Shown here in pieces: positions 7,312 through 11,438 of a DNA stretch of 11,438 bases. The notes beneath the pieces are model-generated. The model was not told the DNA's origin. It saw only the letters and a list, made by a program, of their open reading frames with translations, and ran no database searches. The stretch comes from Haliea sp041583655 (GTDB taxonomy: Bacteria > Pseudomonadota > Gammaproteobacteria > Pseudomonadales > Halieaceae), in contig JBFHFJ010000089.1 of the NCBI GenBank assembly GCA_041583655.1, forward strand, positions 1-11,438, written 5' to 3'. The translations under genes were made by a program, and so were the position numbers. Within the stretch, counting starts at the first letter, position 1, and the number at the start of each line of letters is the position of its first letter.

Positions 7312-8323
7312 GCACGACCTTGCTGGCTTCGCCCGCGCTCATGACATCGAACCCCTGCTGGAAGTCCCGATAACTCATGCGGTGGGTGATCACCGGGGAG
7401 ATATCCAGCCCCGACTCGATCATCACCGACATCTTGTACCAGGTCTCGTACATCTCGCGGCCGTAGATGCCCTTCAGGGTGAGCATGTTGAAGATCACCG
7501 TGTTCCAGTCAATCGCCGTGTTTTCGCTGGGTATCCCCAGCATCGCGACCTTGCCGCCGTGGCACATGTTGGCCAGCAGATCGCGGAAGGCCTGCGGGTT
7601 GCCGGACATTTCCAGGCCGACGTCGAAGCCTTCGTCCATACCCAGTGATTTCTGCACCTCGGCCAGGCTCTCGCGGGTCACGTTGACGGTGCGGGTCGCG
7701 CCCAGGGTGGCGGCCAGTTCCAGGCGTTTGTCGATGACATCGGTGATAACCACGTGGCGGGCGCCCGCGTGGCGGCACACTGCGGCGGCCATGGCGCCTA
7801 TGGGGCCGGCGCCGGTAATCAGCACGTCCTCGCCCAGCAGGTCGTACTGCAGGGCAGTGTGCACCGCGTTGCCGAAGGGGTCGAACAGGGCGGCGACGTC
7901 GAGGTCGATGCCCGGGGAGTGTTCCCAGACATTGGACATGGGCAAGGACATGTACTCGGCGAAGGCTCCGGCACGGTCGACGCCGACGCCACTGGTGCGG
8001 GCGCAGAGGTGGCGGCGCCCGGCCATGCAGTTGCGGCAACGGCCGCAGACCACGTGACCCTCGCCGGAAACGATCTGTCCGGGACGGAAATCGACCACGT
8101 TGGAGCCGACCTCGACGATCTCGCCGACGAACTCGTGTCCGACCACCATGGGTACCGGAATGGTTTTCTGTGCCCAGGCATCCCAGTGGTAGATATGCAT
8201 GTCCGTGCCGCAGATTGCGGTGCGCTTGACCTTGATCAGTACGTCGTTGATACCGATGCGGGGCTCCGGGACATCTTCCAGCCAGAGTCCGGGGGCGGCT
8301 TCTTTCTTCACCAGTGCCTTCAT
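7295..8323 (-). CDS. tdh: L-threonine 3-dehydrogenase
   Basis: This encodes 342 residues, one longer than the E. coli enzyme, which it follows closely by eye throughout. It oxidises L-threonine to 2-amino-3-ketobutyrate with NAD+. I chose the ATG at 8321-8323 (MKALVKKEA) because it matches the family N-terminus; the frame runs 20 codons further to a TTG that has no family counterpart. Catalytic zinc ligands Cys38, His63 and Glu64 (AICGTD, VVGHEF) are present. Structural zinc cysteines 93, 96, 99 and 107 are also present, as are the Rossmann motif ITGAGPIGAMAA and the family stretches DPFGNAVHTAL and KGIYGREMYETWYKM. The product is normally used by glycine C-acetyltransferase (kbl), often the next gene, but none is in this window. 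The gene is divergent from an XRE-cupin regulator, the likely controller. Confidence 0.96.
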   Translation of the reverse strand: MKALVKKEAAPGLWLEDVPEPRIGINDVLIKVKRTAICGTDMHIYHWDAWAQKTIPVPMVVGHEFVGEIVEVGSNVVDFRPGQIVSGEGHVVCGRCRNCMAGRRHLCARTSGVGVDRAGAFAEYMSLPMSNVWEHSPGIDLDVAALFDPFGNAVHTALQYDLLGEDVLITGAGPIGAMAAAVCRHAGARHVVITDVIDKRLELAATLGATRTVNVTRESLAEVQKSLGMDEGFDVGLEMSGNPQAFRDLLANMCHGGKVAMLGIPSENTAIDWNTVIFNMLTLKGIYGREMYETWYKMSVMIESGLDISPVITHRMSYRDFQQGFDVMSAGEASKVVLNWED

Positions 8324-8413
8324 CTCGATTTCACCATTGTGGAAATATTCCGGTATAGTAGACGGCGGCTGTCCGCTATACAAGAAGATATTCCTATATT
8401 ATGGAAATACGTC
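8324..8413. promoter_or_regulatory. Divergent regulatory region between tdh and XRE-cupin regulator
   Basis: Ninety bases with near-mirror organisation. GGAAATA occurs at 8341-8347 and 8403-8409, ATATTCC at 8345-8351 and 8388-8394, and GTATAG (8353-8358) is the inverse of CTATAC (8376-8381) about a centre near 8367. GGAAATATTCC (8341-8351) is itself a near-palindrome. A TATATT box (8395-8400) could serve as -10 for the regulator, leaving a very short leader before its ATG. TTGTAT and TACTAT on the minus strand (complements of 8378-8383 and 8355-8360) are a weak 17-bp-spaced pair for tdh. Operator use by the XRE protein is an inference. Confidence 0.55.
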
Positions 8414-8986
8414 ATGTCCAAATCCGCCCTTGATCCCGCCAGCCGGGTGCTCTGCGAACGGGTGACCGAGCTGCGCCAGAGCCACGGCTTTACCCTGGAC
8501 CAGCTCGCCTCGGCCTCTGGTGTCAGCCGCTCCATGCTCAGCCAGATCGAGCGCGGCCAGGCCAACCCGACACTCGCGGTGACCTTTCGCATTGCCCAGG
8601 CCTTCGGCCTCAGTATAGGTGAACTGGTGGATGACCCTCTCGCCGGGGGCATGATCGAAGTGGTGCGGGGCGACGACCCGGCCAGCCTGTTTCGCGCCGA
8701 CAGCGAATGCCAGATCCGTACCCTGTCGCCCCTGCACATGGAAAAGAGCGTCGAGTTCTACGAGTTGCAGATTCAGCCCGGTGCCAGCCTGGACAGCTCG
8801 GCGCACTTCAGCGGCACCCGCGAGCTGTTCACGGTCAACGCGGGCAAGGCGGTGATTGTCGTCGGGGGCACCGAGTGCAAGCTGGCAGCGGGTGATTCCG
8901 CGCACTACCGGGCCGACGTTGAGCACAGTATCCGCGCCACCGGCAAAATAACGCTGCAGGGCTACCTGGTGGTGACCTACAAGTAG
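8414..8986 (+). CDS. XRE family regulator with C-terminal cupin domain
   Basis: This encodes 190 residues, the usual size for the XRE-cupin class. Residues 10-70 hold the helix-turn-helix: RVTELRQSHGFTLDQLASASGVSRSMLSQIERGQANPTL is close to the family consensus but split here by residue (17-53). Residues 110-186 form a cupin barrel (VEFYELQIQPGASL, SGTRELFTVNAGKAVIVVGG, LAAGDSAHYRADVEHSI), the ligand-sensing part. XRE-cupin proteins usually regulate a nearby amino acid, amine or aldehyde catabolic gene. The nearest candidate is the divergent tdh, so threonine, glycine or a related small molecule is a plausible effector (inference). The ATG at 8414 has only GGAA (8403-8406) seven bases upstream. 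The following dehydrogenase gene is 144 bp away and separated by a hairpin-rich region, so it is not clearly in the same operon. Confidence 0.9.
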   Translation: MSKSALDPASRVLCERVTELRQSHGFTLDQLASASGVSRSMLSQIERGQANPTLAVTFRIAQAFGLSIGELVDDPLAGGMIEVVRGDDPASLFRADSECQIRTLSPLHMEKSVEFYELQIQPGASLDSSAHFSGTRELFTVNAGKAVIVVGGTECKLAAGDSAHYRADVEHSIRATGKITLQGYLVVTYK

Positions 8987-9130
8987 CAGGGCACCGAACC
9001 TGGCGCCCCCCGGCAGCCTGATAAATCAAACCCGCGCCCCCCGGCTGCCCGCTGCCGGCGCGGCGGCAATGCACAGCTGCCGGCGCCGTGCTATACCGGG
9101 TCCCCGACGTTCCCGACAGGAGAGGAGAGC
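8987..9130. other. Repeat-rich, GC-rich intergenic region upstream of the dehydrogenase
   Basis: No gene is seen here. The 12-mer GCGCCCCCCGGC is directly repeated at 9003-9014 and 9034-9045, and the 11-mer GCTGCCGGCGC at 9051-9061 and 9076-9086. CCGGC/GCCGG (9041-9045 and 9054-9058) can form a small hairpin, followed by the larger hairpin element at 9057-9087. TGCTATACC (9089-9097) resembles an extended -10 box, but there is no convincing -35. A strong AGGAGAGGAG (9118-9127) precedes the next gene. Confidence 0.5.
9057..9095 (+). repeat. Hairpin element, copy A (upstream of the dehydrogenase)
   Basis: GGCGC (9057-9061) pairs with GCGCC (9083-9087) and CGGCA (9064-9068) with TGCCG (9078-9082), leaving a 2-base bulge and a 9-base loop. 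The loop side carries AATGCAC (9068-9074). The 3' arm CCGGCGCC is followed by GTGCTATA. A related element with the same order of parts lies beyond the dehydrogenase at 9994-10029. It could be a terminator for the XRE-cupin gene, a promoter element or a small dispersed repeat. Confidence 0.5.
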
Positions 9131-9973
9131 ATGCAGGACCTGGATTTCAGCGGCAAGACAGTACTGGTTACCGGCGGCGGTGCCGGCATCGGGCGCGCCA
9201 TTGCAGAGGCCTTCGCAGCGCGCGGGGCGGCGCTGGTGGTGGCGGAGATCGATCAGCAGCGCTGCTCGGATCTGGAGCAGGCTCTGGTGGAGCGGGGTGT
9301 GGACGCCCTGGTGTCCTGCACCGATGTCTGTGACGTTGCCGCGGTGAACACGCTGATGCAGCAGGTGCAGGAGCGCTTCGGCGGTCTTGATGTGCTGGTC
9401 AACAACGTCGGCGACTTCCTGGGCATCGTCAAGCCCTTCGCCGCCTGCACCGACGAGGACCTGGAGCGCCTGTATGCGGTCAACCTTAAACATATCTTCA
9501 CCGTGACCCGGGCCGCCATTCCCCTGCTGCAGGCCCGTGGCAAGGGCGGCAGCATCATCAGCATATCTTCCATCGAAGCCTTCCGTGGCATCCCCATGGT
9601 CACTACCTATTGCGCCTTCAAGCACGCGATTACCGGCTTCACCCGCAGCCTGGCCCTCGAGCTGGGGCCCGATGGCATCCGGGTCAATGCCATTGCACCG
9701 GAAACCACAGAGACCGCACAGGTGCGCCCCTCGGAGCTGATCGCGCCGGAGCACCAGGCCCACACCCGGCGCTGGATTCCCCTGGAACGCTTCGGCACAC
9801 CGGAAGACGCCGCCGGCTGTGCACTGTTCCTCGCCTCCGAGCTGTCTGCCTGGGTGACCGGCACCACCATCAACCTGGACGGTGGCGCCCTGGCGGCGGC
9901 TGGCTGGTACCGGGATCCGAATGATCTGTGGACCAATGTGCCGGTAGTGACCGGTAACGGCTTCAATTTCTAG
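9131..9973 (+). CDS. SDR family NAD(P)-dependent oxidoreductase
   Basis: This encodes 280 residues from an ATG with a strong ribosome-binding site (AGGAGAGGAG, 9118-9127). It is a classical short-chain dehydrogenase: TGGGAGIG at 14-21 binds the dinucleotide, NNVG at 91-94 replaces the common NNAG, Asn118 sits in VNLKH, and the catalytic Ser147, Tyr160 and Lys164 (YCAFK) have normal spacing. Acidic Glu39/Asp41 at the end of the second strand suggest NAD rather than NADP. The C-terminal part carries WVTGTTINLDGG and then an extra tail of about 30 residues rich in aromatic and Asn residues (WYRDPNDLWTNVPVVTGNGF), longer than in many relatives. The substrate is unknown. It is flanked by two similar hairpin elements and lies before purU-soxB. 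A role in sarcosine, betaine or threonine metabolism is possible but unproven. Confidence 0.92.
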   Translation: MQDLDFSGKTVLVTGGGAGIGRAIAEAFAARGAALVVAEIDQQRCSDLEQALVERGVDALVSCTDVCDVAAVNTLMQQVQERFGGLDVLVNNVGDFLGIVKPFAACTDEDLERLYAVNLKHIFTVTRAAIPLLQARGKGGSIISISSIEAFRGIPMVTTYCAFKHAITGFTRSLALELGPDGIRVNAIAPETTETAQVRPSELIAPEHQAHTRRWIPLERFGTPEDAAGCALFLASELSAWVTGTTINLDGGALAAAGWYRDPNDLWTNVPVVTGNGFNF

Positions 9974-10131
9974 CCCGCCCCCGCGGCGATGAAGGCGCCG
10001 GCGCTGTAATGCACCGGCGCCATGCTTTAGTATTGCATGCAGGACCGCCAGTCCAGTGGCCCGCTTGCGGGTTGCGTGGCTGGCGCCGGCAGGGCAGGGG
10101 CCCTCGCCGAAACCCTCGCAGCCATGGCCCA
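9974..10131 (+). promoter_or_regulatory. Structured leader/promoter region of purU-soxB
   Basis: 158 bp without a convincing gene. After the 9994-10021 hairpin come the palindrome TGCATGCA (10034-10041), a small stem GGAC/GTCC (10042-10045 and 10051-10054), and GGCCCG-CTTG-CGGGTT (10058-10073). GGCGCCGG (10082-10089) could pair with 10014-10021 as an alternative to the first hairpin. No known riboswitch was recognised, and no clear Shine-Dalgarno precedes the purU start. Confidence 0.4.
9994..10029 (+). repeat. Hairpin element, copy B (downstream of the dehydrogenase)
   Basis: GGCGCCGG (9994-10001) and CCGGCGCC (10014-10021) form a perfect 8-bp stem with a 12-base loop containing AATGCA, 20 bases after the dehydrogenase stop. 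The 3' arm is followed by ATGCTTTA (10022-10029). CCGGCGCC-RTGCTWTA is thus shared with copy A (14 of 16 bases identical). The T-content after the stem is modest, so termination of the dehydrogenase transcript is possible but imperfect. Confidence 0.5.
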
Positions 10132-11007
10132 ATGATGACCTCAACCGAACCCAGCGCTCCACGCGCCTATATCCTCTCTTTCCAGTGCCCGGACCGGCTC
10201 GGGGTGGTCGCGCACTACTCACAGCTTTTCCTGCAGGCCGGCGCCTTTATCACCGAGATTTCCAACTACAGCGACCCGGTGTCGGGGACTTTCCACCTGC
10301 GCTGCGTTTTCGACGACCGCGCGATGACGATTTCCTACGAGGCGTTCAGCGAGCGTTTTGCGGAACTTGCCCGCGGGATGAGCATGCAGTACCGGCTGCG
10401 CCCCGCCGACGCCCTGCCCCGGGTCCTGCTGGCGGTGTCGCGCTACGACCACTGCCTGGTGGCACTGCTCACCAAGTGGCGTGCCGGGGCGCTGCCGGCG
10501 GAGATCGTCGGTGTGGTCAGTAACCACGAAGACTGCCGCAGCCAGGTGGAATGGTACGGCCTGCCCTATTACCACCTGCCCATTACCCCGGCGACCAAGC
10601 CGCAGCAGGAGGCGCAGATTCTGGACCTGATCCGCGCGCAGCGGGTCGACCTGCTGGTGCTGGCGCGCTATATGCAGATCCTCTCCGATGACCTGTGCCG
10701 GGAGCTGCAGGGGCGCGCCATCAACATCCACCACTCCTTCCTGCCGGGCTTCAAGGGCGCCAAACCCTATCACCAGGCCTATGACCGCGGGGTCAAGGTC
10801 ATTGGAGCCACCGCCCACTACGTCACCTCCGACCTCGACGAGGGCCCGATCATTGCCCAGGAAGTGAAAGCCATCGACCACCAGGTGTCGGTGGAACAGA
10901 TGATCCACCTGGGTCACGATACCGAGGCCACCGCACTGTCCCACGCAGTGCGCCTGCACTGCGAGGAGCGGGTGCAGTTGAACGGCCAGCGCACGGTCAT
11001 CCTCTAG
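10132..11007 (+). CDS. purU: Formyltetrahydrofolate deformylase
   Basis: This encodes 291 residues if the first of two adjacent ATG codons (10132, 10135) is used. The frame reaches back to 10009, but those 41 residues are Arg/Pro/Gly-rich and unlike the family. The enzyme hydrolyses 10-formyltetrahydrofolate to formate and tetrahydrofolate. Residues 10-90 form an ACT domain (YILSFQCPDRLGVVAHYSQLF). Residues 95-291 form the formyltransferase-like hydrolase domain, with Asn198 and His200 in INIHHSFLPGFKGAKPYHQAY and Asp236 in DLDEGPII, equivalent to the catalytic Asn-His-Asp set of the GAR transformylase fold. There is no good ribosome-binding site. It ends eight bases before soxB, so the two are surely cotranscribed. 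In glycine betaine/sarcosine users a purU copy accompanies sarcosine oxidase and is thought to recycle the folate charged with methyl-derived carbon; this copy fits that role rather than purine synthesis. Confidence 0.95.
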   Translation: MMTSTEPSAPRAYILSFQCPDRLGVVAHYSQLFLQAGAFITEISNYSDPVSGTFHLRCVFDDRAMTISYEAFSERFAELARGMSMQYRLRPADALPRVLLAVSRYDHCLVALLTKWRAGALPAEIVGVVSNHEDCRSQVEWYGLPYYHLPITPATKPQQEAQILDLIRAQRVDLLVLARYMQILSDDLCRELQGRAINIHHSFLPGFKGAKPYHQAYDRGVKVIGATAHYVTSDLDEGPIIAQEVKAIDHQVSVEQMIHLGHDTEATALSHAVRLHCEERVQLNGQRTVIL

Positions 11008-11015
11008 GCGGCCCT

Positions 11016-11438
11016 GTGGAGCGCTATTCCGCCTTCTCCCTGCTCAAACACGCTATCGGCGGCCATCGCCAGTGGCCCCAGGCCTGGCGCAGCCCGGAGC
11101 TGAAGTCCCGCTACGACGTGGTGATCATAGGCGGTGGCGGCCACGGCCTGGCGACGGCCTACTACCTGGCCAAAGTCCACGGCGTCCGCAATGTCGCGGT
11201 GCTGGAGAAGGGCTGGCTGGGCGGTGGCAATACCGGCCGCAACACGGCGGTCAGCCGCTCCAACTATTTCTATCCCGAGAGCACGCGTTTCTACGAGCAT
11301 TCCCTCAAGGCCTATGAGAGCCTGGGGCGCGAGCTCAATTTCAATATCATGCTGAGCCAGATCGGCATCATCAACCTGGCCTGCAGCCGCCACGAGCTGG
11401 AGATATTCCGCCGTTGGGCCACCGCCATACAGGTTCAG
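11016..11438 (+). CDS. soxB: Sarcosine oxidase beta subunit, N-terminal part (3' end outside window)
   Basis: This shows 141 codons, open to the window end. I chose the GTG at 11016 because the protein then begins (V/M)ERYSAFSLLKHAIGGHRQW, matching the family N-terminus; AGG (11006-11008) lies seven bases upstream, within the purU stop region. The FAD-binding Rossmann motif GGGGHGLATAYYLAK starts at residue 39, followed by VAVLEKGWLGGGNTGRNTA and SRSNYFYPESTRFYEHSLK, both typical of the beta subunit of heterotetrameric sarcosine oxidase. The complex (SoxBDAG) oxidises sarcosine to glycine and passes the methyl carbon to tetrahydrofolate as 5,10-methylene-THF. The histidine that carries covalent FMN lies beyond the window. 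The soxD, soxA and soxG genes would be expected downstream. Confidence 0.95.
   Translation, partial: MERYSAFSLLKHAIGGHRQWPQAWRSPELKSRYDVVIIGGGGHGLATAYYLAKVHGVRNVAVLEKGWLGGGNTGRNTAVSRSNYFYPESTRFYEHSLKAYESLGRELNFNIMLSQIGIINLACSRHELEIFRRWATAIQVQ

Noticed and set aside
8324..8383. Upstream TTG start for tdh adding 20 residues
   Set aside because: MKALVKKEA matches the E. coli enzyme N-terminus, and the extension would cross the divergent promoter elements.
2004..8394. Shared 8-mer GGAATATC/GATATTCC in the iorAB gap (2004-2011) and the tdh gap (8387-8394)
   Set aside because: Two AT-rich gaps of this size can share an 8-mer by chance, and the regulators belong to different families.
9003..9045. 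Direct repeat GCGCCCCCCGGC (two copies, 31 bp apart) as a possible iteron or CRISPR-like unit
   Set aside because: Only two short C-rich copies with no further spacing pattern; likely slippage in GC-rich DNA.
10009..10131. Extended N-terminus of purU from the ATG at 10009
   Set aside because: The 41 residues are Arg/Pro/Gly-rich, unlike any deformylase, and the start overlaps the hairpin loop of copy B.
10042..10131. Glycine or tetrahydrofolate riboswitch ahead of purU
   Set aside because: Stems exist, but I could not match the conserved core of either class.

Overview
The window comes from a GC-rich bacterial chromosome with tightly packed genes and short intergenic gaps. The gene content (sulfotransferase plus DUF1214 protein, fused indolepyruvate ferredoxin oxidoreductase, nitronate monooxygenase, threonine dehydrogenase, PurU plus SoxB) suggests a marine gammaproteobacterium, possibly a Halieaceae-like lineage. 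That placement is inferred from family resemblance only. I see no mobile element, phage, CRISPR array, tRNA or rRNA.

Left part (1-2102): the 3' end of a sulfotransferase-like gene overlaps a DUF1214 gene by ATGA. These converge on an AsnC/Lrp-type regulator, and one hairpin carries both stop codons. A 150-bp AT-rich divergent region separates the regulator from a 1169-residue fused IorA-IorB 2-oxoacid (indolepyruvate-type) ferredoxin oxidoreductase (2103-5612), which the regulator probably controls.

Middle (5631-8413): a nitronate monooxygenase gene is divergent from a PadR-type regulator gene. Between them lies a dense cluster of inverted TTGCATAAA half-sites, the clearest operator in the window. 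The PadR gene runs tail to tail, with a 17-bp overlap, into a textbook L-threonine 3-dehydrogenase gene (tdh). tdh is in turn divergent from an XRE-cupin regulator gene across about 90 bp with near-symmetric sequence elements.

Right part (8414-11438), all on the plus strand: XRE-cupin regulator, a short-chain dehydrogenase, formyltetrahydrofolate deformylase (purU) and the start of sarcosine oxidase beta subunit (soxB). purU next to soxB is a known arrangement in glycine betaine/sarcosine catabolism, where demethylation loads one-carbon units onto tetrahydrofolate. Together with tdh, this half of the window leans toward glycine and one-carbon metabolism. The dehydrogenase gene is bracketed by two related GC-rich hairpin elements.

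Overall this is a mosaic of small catabolic modules, three of them a 'regulator divergent from its enzyme' pair. I found no convincing wholly new system. The best leads are the PadR-side operator array, the paired hairpin elements around the dehydrogenase, the structured purU leader and the apparent internal duplication in the DUF1214 protein.
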